Of a stretch of DNA of 13,078 nucleotides, positions 6,594-13,078 are shown piece by piece. Origin of the DNA: Spirochaetia bacterium (GTDB taxonomy: Bacteria; Spirochaetota; Spirochaetia; Treponematales; Breznakiellaceae); assembly GCA_025997675.1 (NCBI GenBank), contig BNUX01000084.1, forward strand, positions 1 to 13,078, read 5' to 3'. The notes under the pieces were generated by a model. It had not been told where the DNA came from. It was given only the letters and a program-made list of their open reading frames with translations, and did no database searches. A program made the translations under genes and the position numbers. Within the stretch, counting starts at the first letter, position 1. Each line of letters starts with the position of its first letter.

Positions 6594-7729
6594 GCAACTA
6601 TTCGATAGCGTTAGTGCCCGGTGACGGGATTGGCCCCGAGGTAGTTTCCCTGGCCGTTGATGTGCTGGATGCGGTGGGGGACAAGTACGGCCATGTGTTT
6701 AACTATGTTGAACTGATAGCCGGGGGTAAGGCCATTGACCTAACCGGCGAGCCATTGCCCGCAGAAACCCTCTTGGCGGCTAAACAGTGCGACGCCCTGC
6801 TTTTGGGCGCAGTAGGCGGCCCTAAGTGGGATACCCTGCCTGGCCACCTGCGTCCGGAGCGGGCGCTCCTGGGGCTGCGTTCGGGGCTTGGTGTCTATGC
6901 TAATCTCCGGCCCGCAGCATTGCTGCCCCAACTACGGGCAGCCTGTCCATTGAAGGATGAAGTTCTCATTGCCGGTAACAGCGAGGGGAAGCCGGACTTT
7001 GATCTCCTCATCGTCCGGGAGCTGACCGGGGGGCTTTACTTTGGCGAGCGGGGCCGGAGTGCGGACGGCAATGTTGCCTTTGATACGGAAACCTATTCCA
7101 AAGCGGAAATTGAGCGGGTTCTCCGGGTGGGTTATTCCGCAGCAGGACTGCGCCGGAAGAAACTCTGCGTGGTAGACAAGGCCAATGTCCTGGAATCTTC
7201 CCGGCTCTGGCGGGAGGTAAGCAGGGAAATCGCTAAAGAATATCCCGGCATCGAAACCAGCTACCTCTATGTGGACAATTGCGCCATGCAGCTGATCCGC
7301 GCCCCCGGCCAGTTCGATGTGATCGTTACCTCCAACCTTTTCGGGGACATACTTTCCGATGAAGCCTCGGTGCTGACGGGCTCCATCGGCATGCTTGCTT
7401 CGGCAAGCCTGGCCGGCAGCGGGGGAGCGCAAGGCGCTGCAGCGCCAGTGATGGGGATCTACGAGCCTATCCACGGGTCGGCTCCGGATATCGCCGGTCA
7501 GGATATTGCCAATCCCCTGGCGGCGATCCTCTCCGCAGCAATGCTGTTACGTTATTCCTTCGGCCTGGAAAAGGAAGCCGTCGCGGTGGAGGCTGCGGTT
7601 AACGCGGCGCTGGATTCGGGACTGCGTACCAGGGATATTGCGGGCCGGAGTGGGGCGGGGAATACGGAAAAGATTGTTGGTACCTTGGAAATGGGAAAAG
7701 CGGTGCTGAAAGTTCTGGAAGGGGTATAG
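6590..7729 (+). CDS. leuB: 3-isopropylmalate dehydrogenase
   Basis: Oxidises and decarboxylates 3-isopropylmalate in leucine synthesis. In organisms with CimA it also processes the methylmalate intermediate of the isoleucine branch. Seen: [12 protein letters not shown], the substrate-binding [43 protein letters not shown], the metal-binding [20 protein letters not shown], and the NAD-binding [18 protein letters not shown]. It is 379 residues, slightly long for the family. Between GMLASASL and [10 protein letters not shown] there are about 16 residues rich in Ala and Gly where many LeuB have about 8, and this insertion is encoded around a perfect 14-bp palindrome. Ala replaces the usual Pro in GMLPSASL. 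The ATG overlaps the cimA stop (ATGA), with GGAG at 6578-6581. ilvD follows after one base. Confidence 0.95.
   Translation: MSNYSIALVPGDGIGPEVVSLAVDVLDAVGDKYGHVFNYVELIAGGKAIDLTGEPLPAETLLAAKQCDALLLGAVGGPKWDTLPGHLRPERALLGLRSGLGVYANLRPAALLPQLRAACPLKDEVLIAGNSEGKPDFDLLIVRELTGGLYFGERGRSADGNVAFDTETYSKAEIERVLRVGYSAAGLRRKKLCVVDKANVLESSRLWREVSREIAKEYPGIETSYLYVDNCAMQLIRAPGQFDVIVTSNLFGDILSDEASVLTGSIGMLASASLAGSGGAQGAAAPVMGIYEPIHGSAPDIAGQDIANPLAAILSAAMLLRYSFGLEKEAVAVEAAVNAALDSGLRTRDIAGRSGAGNTEKIVGTLEMGKAVLKVLEGV
7433..7446 (+). repeat. Perfect 14-bp palindrome inside leuB
   Basis: GGCGCTGCAGCGCC is its own reverse complement and lies within the extra Ala/Gly-rich loop of LeuB. It could be the trace of a small inserted palindromic element that kept the frame, or chance in GC-rich DNA. 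Confidence 0.5.
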
Positions 7730-7730
7730 G

Positions 7731-9389
7731 ATGCGCAGTGATATTGTTAAGAAGGGCGTGGCTAAGGCCCCCCACCGGTCCCTGTTTAAGGCCCTGGGGT
7801 TTATTGATGAAGAGTTTGACCGGCCTTTGATAGGCATTGCGGTGGCGAAGAGCGAAATTGTTCCGGGGCATGTGCACCTGGATACCATAGCAAAGGCCGC
7901 CGCCGACGGGGTGCGCATGGCCGGGGGCGTTCCTGTGCAGTTCCCCGTCATCGGGGTGTGCGACGGGATCGCCATGGGCCATGAGGGGATGCGCTACTCC
8001 CTGGTGACCCGTGAACTTATCGCCGATTCTATTGAGTGTATGGTCATGGCCCACGGCTTTGACGCAATGATCTACATACCCAACTGCGACAAGATCGTTC
8101 CCGGTATGCTCATGGCCGCCGCCCGGCTCAACCTGCCGGGGGTCTTTGTTTCCGGCGGCCCCATGCTGGCGGGAAGGAAGGACGGCAAGACCCTCACCCT
8201 TACTACCATGTTCGAGGCGGTGGGGGCGGTGGGCGCGGGGAAGATGGACGAGGCGGAACTTACGGCCCTTGAAGATGCAGCCTGTCCGGGTTGTGGTTCC
8301 TGTTCGGGGATGTTCACCGCCAACTCCATGAACTGCGTCACCGAAGCCCTCGGCATGGCACTGCCGGGAAACGGCACTATTCCTGCGGTGATGGCGGAGC
8401 GGCTCCGGCTGGCTAAGCGGACCGGGATGCTGGTCCTGGATATCCTCAAGAAGGACATACGCCCCCGGTCCATCCTTACCGAAGCAGCCTTCCTCAATGC
8501 TTTGGCCCTGGACATGGCCCTGGGCTGTTCCACCAACACCGCCCTCCACCTTCCCGCCATCGCCCATGAGGCGGGTTTCAAACTTGACCTGGAACTCCTC
8601 AATAAGGTGAGCGCCGTTACCCCCAACCTCTGTAAGCTGGCCCCCGCAGGGTCCGATGCTGTCGAGGATCTCCACGCCGCAGGGGGTATCCCCGCGGTGT
8701 TACAGGAACTGGCGAAGAAAAACCTCCTCGACCTCAAGGCTCCCACGGTATACGGTGTGCTGGCGGATGCGGTGAAGGGTGCGGTAAACAGGAATACGGC
8801 GATTATTCGGCCCATCGAAAATCCCTATTCCCCCACCGGCGGGCTGGCGGCGCTTTGGGGTAACCTGGCCCCGGACGGCTGCGTGGTCAAACAGAGCGCG
8901 GTGGCCCCTTCGATGCTCACCCATGAGGGACCGGCGCGTATCTTCGATTCCGAGGAATTGGCCTTTGACGCCATCATGGGGGGCAAAATCAAACCGGGGG
9001 ATGTTATCGTCATCCGGTATGAGGGGCCCCGGGGCGGTCCCGGTATGAAGGAGATGCTTGCCCCCACCGCAGCCCTGGCCGGCATGGGCTTGGATGATAA
9101 GGTGGCCCTCATTACCGATGGCCGTTTCTCCGGGGCCACCAAGGGCGCCGCCATCGGCCATGTTTCACCGGAAGCCGCGGAAGGGGGACCCATCGCATTG
9201 CTGCGGGAGGGGGACCGGATCATTATTGACATTCCCGGACGCAGTATTAGTGTGGGTATCAGTGATGCTGAGCTTACAAAACGGCGGGAGACATGGAAGC
9301 CCCACCCGCCCAAGGTCACCACCGGCTACCTGGCCCGGTACGCCAAACAGGTGAGTTCCGCCGCCACAGGAGCGGTGTTTAAGGAGTAA
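7731..9389 (+). CDS. ilvD: Dihydroxy-acid dehydratase
   Basis: Dehydrates the dihydroxy acids made by IlvC to the 2-keto acids preceding valine, leucine and isoleucine; an iron-sulfur, metal-dependent cytosolic enzyme. Seen: [11 protein letters not shown] with Cys119, [18 protein letters not shown] with Cys185, Cys188 and Cys191, [15 protein letters not shown], and the C-terminal [17 protein letters not shown]. At 552 residues it is full length. The first cluster position reads IVPGHVHL, with Gly where the air-stable [2Fe-2S] type has Cys in VTPCNxHL. The E. coli enzyme, a labile [4Fe-4S] protein, has the same Gly form, which suggests an oxygen-sensitive cluster here too and fits an anaerobe (inference). 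The start ATG is one base after the leuB stop, with a GGAAGGGG box at 7717-7724. Confidence 0.96.
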   Translation: MRSDIVKKGVAKAPHRSLFKALGFIDEEFDRPLIGIAVAKSEIVPGHVHLDTIAKAAADGVRMAGGVPVQFPVIGVCDGIAMGHEGMRYSLVTRELIADSIECMVMAHGFDAMIYIPNCDKIVPGMLMAAARLNLPGVFVSGGPMLAGRKDGKTLTLTTMFEAVGAVGAGKMDEAELTALEDAACPGCGSCSGMFTANSMNCVTEALGMALPGNGTIPAVMAERLRLAKRTGMLVLDILKKDIRPRSILTEAAFLNALALDMALGCSTNTALHLPAIAHEAGFKLDLELLNKVSAVTPNLCKLAPAGSDAVEDLHAAGGIPAVLQELAKKNLLDLKAPTVYGVLADAVKGAVNRNTAIIRPIENPYSPTGGLAALWGNLAPDGCVVKQSAVAPSMLTHEGPARIFDSEELAFDAIMGGKIKPGDVIVIRYEGPRGGPGMKEMLAPTAALAGMGLDDKVALITDGRFSGATKGAAIGHVSPEAAEGGPIALLREGDRIIIDIPGRSISVGISDAELTKRRETWKPHPPKVTTGYLARYAKQVSSAATGAVFKE

Positions 9390-9395
9390 CGTGAA

Positions 9396-11186
9396 ATGCA
9401 GTACACAGGCGCCCGTATTTTAATTGAGGCATTGATTGAGCAGGGGGTGGATACCGTGTTCGGGTATCCCGGCGGAGCGGTTCTGTTTATATACGATGAA
9501 TTGTTCAAACAAAAGGACCGGATACGCCATATCCTGGTGAGCCACGAACAGCACGCGGCCCACGCCGCCGATGGCTACGCCCGGTCCTCAGGCAAAACCG
9601 GCGTCTGTATCGCCACCTCCGGCCCCGGCGCAACAAACCTGGTTACCGGCATTGCCACTGCAGCTATGGACTCGGTGCCCCTGGTGGCGATCACCGGGAA
9701 TGTGGCCACCGGCATATTGGGGAAGGACAGTTTTCAGGAGGTGGATATCGCCGGTATTACCATGCCCATCGTTAAACACAACTGGATAGTCAAGGAGGTG
9801 AACGCCCTGGCAGAAACCGTGCGGGAAGCCTTTATGGTGGCCCAGTCGGGACGGCCCGGCCCGGTGCTTATCGACATCCCAAAGGATATTACCTCCCGGT
9901 TGGGGGAATGGATTCCCCTCAAATCCAACGGAAAAGGGCCGGTCAAACATATCGAGTCTATTTCGGCGGATACCCTGGTGTCCGGTATCATCCCGGAGGA
10001 GGAACTCCTCGGGGCTCGAGCGCGTAGACTTGCTGAACGGAACCGGCGGCCCACTTTTTCCGATGAGGATATCGGCCATGCAGTATCGCTGTTTAAGGCG
10101 GCTAAACGGCCGGTGATATATGCCGGGGGCGGGGTGGTCATCTCCGATGCGGGCAACGAACTAACGGCGCTTGCGGAGCGGCTCAATGCCCCGGTGGCCC
10201 TGAGCCTCATGGGGGTGGGCGCCTTAAGCCGGGAACACCGGCTCTACACGGGGCTTATCGGTATGCACGGGACCGTGGCTTCCAACAAGGCGGTGCAGAA
10301 GGCGGACCTTCTGGTGGCCGTGGGGGCGCGTTTTTCCGACCGGGTTACCAGCCGGGCGGATGATTTTGCCAAGGGCGCAAAGGTTCTCCACCTTGATATC
10401 GATCCCGCAGAAGTGAACAAGAATGTTGCGGCCCACGCCTGGGTTGTGGGGGATATCAAAAAGATAATCGTAAAACTGTTAAAGGCCCTTCCCAAGCAGA
10501 TGAACAACGAGTGGGGGGAGGATATAGAGAAGTGGAAGGGAAAAGTACCCGAGGGTTACTACCCCGCTAACCATTCCGGCGGCAGTACCCTGCACCCCCG
10601 GTTCATCCTTGAGGAAAGCGCAAAACGGTTAGGTCCCGACGCCCTTGTTGCCACCGATGTGGGGCAGCACCAAATCTGGACCGCCCAGTTCTACCCCTTT
10701 ACCCGGAGCCGGTCCTTCATCACCTCCGGGGGGCTGGGGACCATGGGGTTCGGCCTCGGCGCGGCCATAGGCGCAAAGATTGCCAACCCCAAACGGCCCG
10801 TGGTGCTTTTTACCGGGGACGGTTCCTTCAGGATGAACTGCGGGGAACTGGCGACCCTCACCAATTACCGCCTCCCCATCCTCATCGTTATCATTAATAA
10901 CCGTGTGCTGGGCATGGTCCGGCAGTGGCAGAATCTTTTTTACGAGGAACGGTATTCAGAAACCACCCTGGACCGGCCGCCGGATTTCGTTAAGCTTGCG
11001 GAGGCATACGGGCTGCGGGGTTACGGCGCGGAAAATGCGAAAACCTTTGTTGAAGCGTTGGATTTGGCCATGAAGGATATTGCCGGAGGCAGCCCGGCCC
11101 TGCTGGACGCCCATATCAGCCCGGACGAAAAGGTACTCCCCATGGTGCCCGGCGGCAAGCCAATCGACGAGCAGATCCTGATATGA
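9396..11186 (+). CDS. ilvB: Acetolactate synthase large (catalytic) subunit
   Basis: Thiamine-diphosphate enzyme making acetolactate from two pyruvates, or acetohydroxybutyrate from pyruvate and 2-ketobutyrate; works with IlvN at the head of this operon. Seen: GYPGGAVLFIYDEL, catalytic Glu51 in SHEQHAAHAADGYAR, SGPGATNLVTGIA, the FAD-binding middle domain with VGARFSDRVTSRA, and the thiamine-binding GDGSFRMN...INN segment (about 474-502), then VRQWQNLFYEERYSET. It is 596 residues, longer than the 560-575 usual. About 29 extra residues fall in the linker between the first and middle domains (about 188-217, including EEELLGARARRLAERNRR). The Shine-Dalgarno AAGGAG at 9381-9386 is formed by the last codons of ilvD. 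The stop overlaps the apbE start (ATGA). Confidence 0.96.
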   Translation: MQYTGARILIEALIEQGVDTVFGYPGGAVLFIYDELFKQKDRIRHILVSHEQHAAHAADGYARSSGKTGVCIATSGPGATNLVTGIATAAMDSVPLVAITGNVATGILGKDSFQEVDIAGITMPIVKHNWIVKEVNALAETVREAFMVAQSGRPGPVLIDIPKDITSRLGEWIPLKSNGKGPVKHIESISADTLVSGIIPEEELLGARARRLAERNRRPTFSDEDIGHAVSLFKAAKRPVIYAGGGVVISDAGNELTALAERLNAPVALSLMGVGALSREHRLYTGLIGMHGTVASNKAVQKADLLVAVGARFSDRVTSRADDFAKGAKVLHLDIDPAEVNKNVAAHAWVVGDIKKIIVKLLKALPKQMNNEWGEDIEKWKGKVPEGYYPANHSGGSTLHPRFILEESAKRLGPDALVATDVGQHQIWTAQFYPFTRSRSFITSGGLGTMGFGLGAAIGAKIANPKRPVVLFTGDGSFRMNCGELATLTNYRLPILIVIINNRVLGMVRQWQNLFYEERYSETTLDRPPDFVKLAEAYGLRGYGAENAKTFVEALDLAMKDIAGGSPALLDAHISPDEKVLPMVPGGKPIDEQILI

Positions 11187-12220
11187 GGCGAATCCGGCCC
11201 GTAGTAACACGGGCACTACAATGCCTTATCGTACTGATACTGTTCACCGGCTGTCCCGGACAGGCGCCGTCCCGGTCTGAGTTTGTGTTAGGCACGGTTT
11301 GCTCCGTCAACCTCTATGAAGGGGGCTCCCAAAAAGTGTACCAGACAATATTTGACCGCCTCCGGGAAATAGAAAACCTGATGAGCGCCAGTCTGGAGGA
11401 TTCGGATATTGGGCGGGTAAATAACGCTGCGGGCATAGAGGCGGTGGCGGTACACCCGGATACCATTACGGTCCTGAAGCGTGCCATCTACTTTGCAGAG
11501 CTTTCCGGCGGCGCATTTGACCCCACCGTGGGCCCCTTAGTAAAACTGTGGGGTATCGGTACCGACGCCGAGCGTATCCCCAGGGAAGAAGAAATAGCTG
11601 CAGTCCTCCCCCTGATTAATTGGAGGGATATCGGTATTGACGAAGATGCGTGTACCGTGTTTCTTACCCAACCGGGTATGCGCCTTGACCTGGGGGCCAT
11701 TGCCAAGGGGTATGCCGCAGATGAGGCGGCCCGGATCATCAAGGCCGCACACATTAAGCGGGCGCTTATCGACCTGGGGGGTAACATCCTTGTGCTGGGG
11801 GCTAAACGGGACGGTACTCCCTGGCGGGTGGGGATACAGAATCCCGCGGAAGGCCGGGGCGCCTATTTCGGCATAGCGGAGGCAGCGGACAAAACCCTGG
11901 TAACCTCCGGGGTCTACGAGCGCTTCTTCGAGTCCGGCGGCAAGCGGTACCACCACATCCTTTCTCCCCGTGACGGGTACCCCGTGGACCGGGGCCTCCT
12001 TTCGGTAACGATTATCGGCGATAGTTCTATTGACGCCGATGCCCTTTCAACATCACTGTTTGCCCTGGGTTACGAGGCAGGCAGTGTACTGGCGGAATCC
12101 CTGGCTAACACGGAGGCTATCTTTGTGTTCACGGATCTAAGCGTCCGGGGAACCTCCGGAGCTTTCGGGAATTTTACTATCACCGATGATAGTTTTAGCA
12201 TACATGCCGACGCTTATTAA
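11183..12220 (+). CDS. apbE: FAD:protein FMN transferase, lipoprotein form
   Basis: ApbE-family enzyme. It transfers FMN from FAD to a threonine of exported target proteins, such as subunits of Rnf/Nqr complexes; the treponemal homologue Ftp is a periplasmic lipoprotein that also hydrolyses FAD (family knowledge). Seen: a signal peptide with basic N-terminus, a hydrophobic run at about 11-21 and the lipobox FTGC with Cys24; then FVLGTVCSV, FDPTVGPLVKLWGIG, RLDLGAIAKGYAAD, ALIDLGGNI, TSGVYERFFESGGKRYHHIL, and the metal-binding DADALSTSLFALG near the C-terminus. At 345 residues it is full length. The start overlaps the ilvB stop as ATGA with little Shine-Dalgarno, so it is translated by coupling at the end of the amino acid operon. 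No flavinylation target or Rnf gene is in the window, so the reason for the linkage is not apparent. Confidence 0.93.
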   Translation: MRRIRPVVTRALQCLIVLILFTGCPGQAPSRSEFVLGTVCSVNLYEGGSQKVYQTIFDRLREIENLMSASLEDSDIGRVNNAAGIEAVAVHPDTITVLKRAIYFAELSGGAFDPTVGPLVKLWGIGTDAERIPREEEIAAVLPLINWRDIGIDEDACTVFLTQPGMRLDLGAIAKGYAADEAARIIKAAHIKRALIDLGGNILVLGAKRDGTPWRVGIQNPAEGRGAYFGIAEAADKTLVTSGVYERFFESGGKRYHHILSPRDGYPVDRGLLSVTIIGDSSIDADALSTSLFALGYEAGSVLAESLANTEAIFVFTDLSVRGTSGAFGNFTITDDSFSIHADAY

Positions 12221-12233
12221 AGATTTGTCATCG

Positions 12234-12256
12234 CCCTGTATCATCATGGTGCAGGG
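12234..12256. terminator. Hairpin between apbE and the convergent toxin gene
   Basis: CCCTG/CAGGG, then TAT/GTG by wobble pairs, then CA/TG closing a 3-nt loop gives a nearly continuous stem of about 10 bp. It lies 13 nt after the apbE stop and 17 nt after the toxin stop on the other strand. No T-run follows on either strand, so it is an imperfect terminator or a 3' end stabiliser at best. Confidence 0.4.
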
Positions 12257-12273
12257 TTCTACTATACATAACA

Positions 12274-12609
12274 TTATAATATATCTTTTAAATTATTTTC
12301 TCTTAATATGTTTTTCCAGTTTCTTTTATTGTATAAGAATCTAATGGCATTAACCCTGTTTTTATCTTCCTCAACATTATAGAATAAAATATAATTTTTT
12401 ACTTTTATTGACCGTATACCTAAGGAAGCTAAATAAGTATCTTGCACTAATGATCGTGTATAGGGTGTTTTACATATATAATCCATAATCTTCATTACAT
12501 CTTCAATTAAATTATCAGCCGCCCTTGGGGCTTCCAATCTTTCTTTAATATATGTATGAGATGAATCAAGGTCGGCCTCTATTATTTTTGAAGGATTTAA
12601 AAAATACAT
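12274..12609 (-). CDS. RelE/ParE-family toxin
   Basis: Predicted toxin of a type II toxin-antitoxin pair, 111 residues. Seen: N-terminal IIEADLDSSHTYIKERL and PRAADNLIEDVMKIMDYI, the usual two-helix hairpin of the RelE/ParE fold, followed by a beta-rich part with GIRSIKVKNYILFYNVEE and AIRFLYNKRNWKNIL, a typical family ending. RelE members cut mRNA at the ribosome and ParE members poison gyrase; sequence by eye does not decide which. Its ATG follows the antitoxin stop with no gap (TAAATG), giving tight coupling. Base composition is much more AT-rich than the operon (roughly one third GC by eye), with ATA/TTA/AAA codons common, a sign of a separate origin. The gene converges on apbE. Confidence 0.82.
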   Translation of the reverse strand: MYFLNPSKIIEADLDSSHTYIKERLEAPRAADNLIEDVMKIMDYICKTPYTRSLVQDTYLASLGIRSIKVKNYILFYNVEEDKNRVNAIRFLYNKRNWKNILRENNLKDIL

Positions 12610-12873
12610 TTATTGGGCAATCAAACTATTTAAATGTCTAAACAGTTCTTCCCTGGTTGTTGTTTCCCCATCTTTTATCTGATTGAGCCCAACTTCTAAT
12701 GCACTATATAATTCCAGCCTTCCCATTTTTTCGTCGTATATGTCAATGCTCATAATAGCCAATTTTTCCCGGCCATTTTCTGTTATAAACATAGGTTCCC
12801 TATTTTCTTCGCAAAAGTCTGCAATCTCACGATAATTTTCACCTAAAACGGTACTTCCCCTAATTGCCGGCAT
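12610..12873 (-). CDS. Phd/YefM-family antitoxin
   Basis: Predicted antitoxin for the adjacent RelE/ParE toxin, 87 residues. Seen: an N-terminal DNA-binding part (MPAIRGSTVLGENYREIADF), then the family-typical stretch PMFITENGREKLAIMSIDIYD, and a charged C-terminal tail (DGETTTREELFRHLNSLIAQ) that would bind the toxin. The frame is open upstream to 12918, but GGGAGG precedes the ATG at 12871-12873 by 5 nt and the homologous domain starts there, so I chose it. In this family antitoxin and complex repress their own promoter; a near-consensus promoter with an inverted repeat lies just upstream. Composition is AT-rich like the toxin gene and unlike the rest of the window. Confidence 0.82.
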   Translation of the reverse strand: MPAIRGSTVLGENYREIADFCEENREPMFITENGREKLAIMSIDIYDEKMGRLELYSALEVGLNQIKDGETTTREELFRHLNSLIAQ

Positions 12874-12900
12874 CTTTACCTCCCTAAATCTCTTAGGACA

Positions 12901-12924
12901 CTCAAAATATACCACCAATTTGAG
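12901..12924. promoter_or_regulatory. Candidate autoregulatory operator
   Basis: CTCAAA (12901-12906) and TTTGAG (12919-12924) form a perfect 6-bp inverted repeat with a 12-nt centre, covering the -10 box and most of the spacer. Its position fits repression by a dimeric antitoxin. No binding data. Confidence 0.5.
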
Positions 12925-12934
12925 ATTTTGTCAA
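12906..12934 (-). promoter_or_regulatory. Promoter of the RelE/Phd-type pair
   Basis: On the minus strand a perfect TTGACA (12929-12934), a 17-nt spacer and TATATT (12906-12911) form the best sigma-70-type promoter in the window. Transcription would start about 25 nt before the antitoxin ATG. Confidence 0.75.
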
Positions 12935-12941
12935 TGTGGGG

Positions 12942-12995
12942 CAGGGTTTACCCAGGATAAACGCACAGACCCCCGAACGTTCTCGGTAAACCCCT
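12942..12995. repeat. Inverted repeat beyond the toxin-antitoxin module
   Basis: CAGGGTTTACC (12942-12952) and GGTAAACCCCTG (12984-12995) are complementary except for one extra base. Between them lies the 8-bp palindrome GAACGTTC (12974-12981). There is no T-run. It may be the border of the inserted module or an intergenic repeat element. Confidence 0.5.
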
Positions 12996-13078
12996 GATTG
13001 CAGATATATTAACCAAAATCCGCAGAGATTGCCGAATAGTGGCGCACACCGGCGAAAAGCGCGGTACACTGATCGCTT
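12996..13078. other. Window end, no gene recognised
   Basis: No ATG-started frame with a ribosome binding site and no recognisable protein fragment is seen on either strand. Short open frames run off the end in several phases but read as unremarkable residues. Confidence 0.5.

Noticed and set aside
7599..8675. Long minus-strand open frame opposite leuB/ilvD.
   Set aside because: Composition rich in His, Gly and Arg is typical of an antisense shadow; no recognisable family.
12924..13078. Possible partial plus-strand gene running off the right edge.
   Set aside because: The frame has no ATG or ribosome binding site and reads as unconvincing residues.
1..13078. tRNA, rRNA, CRISPR arrays, insertion sequences with transposase.
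   Set aside because: None seen on either strand.

Overview
The window looks like a stretch of a GC-rich spirochaete chromosome, most likely a Treponema of the termite-gut type. This is an inference. It rests on the short Treponema-style lipoprotein with a Cys-Asp-Asn lipobox, a Thr/Gly-rich linker and Gly-rich beta-helix repeats, on the lipoprotein form of ApbE, and on the citramalate route to isoleucine. No ribosomal or other marker gene is present to confirm it.

Layout. (1) 26-951: one surface lipoprotein gene split by an apparent one-base frameshift near 403, ending at a strong intrinsic terminator (998-1034). (2) 1051-1870: a minus-strand PIN-toxin/antitoxin (VapBC-like) cassette. It lies between two near-identical 56-bp copies of the start of ilvN, so the left copy is a dead ilvN fragment. 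The toxin reading frame runs into that fragment and gains a chimeric tail. (3) 1877-12220: a tightly packed plus-strand operon, ilvN-ilvC-leuA-cimA-leuB-ilvD-ilvB-apbE, with gaps of 1 to 86 nt or short overlaps. (4) 12274-12873: an AT-rich minus-strand RelE/ParE toxin and Phd/YefM antitoxin pair with its own near-consensus promoter and a candidate operator, converging on apbE. (5) 12942-13078: an inverted repeat, then about 80 bases in which I see no gene.

How the genes work together. IlvB plus IlvN (acetohydroxyacid synthase), IlvC and IlvD give the shared route to the keto acids of valine and isoleucine. LeuA and LeuB serve the leucine branch. CimA makes citramalate from pyruvate and acetyl-CoA, so 2-ketobutyrate for isoleucine can be made without threonine deaminase, with LeuB shared between the leucine and citramalate branches. 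LeuC/LeuD and the aminotransferase are not in this window. The last gene, apbE, encodes an exported flavin transferase translationally coupled to ilvB but with no obvious role in branched-chain amino acid synthesis.

The most notable feature is the toxin-antitoxin insertion at the head of the operon. It duplicated the start of ilvN, fused the toxin C-terminus to antisense ilvN sequence, and probably reset the operon's promoter region. A second toxin-antitoxin module sits at the other end of the same operon.
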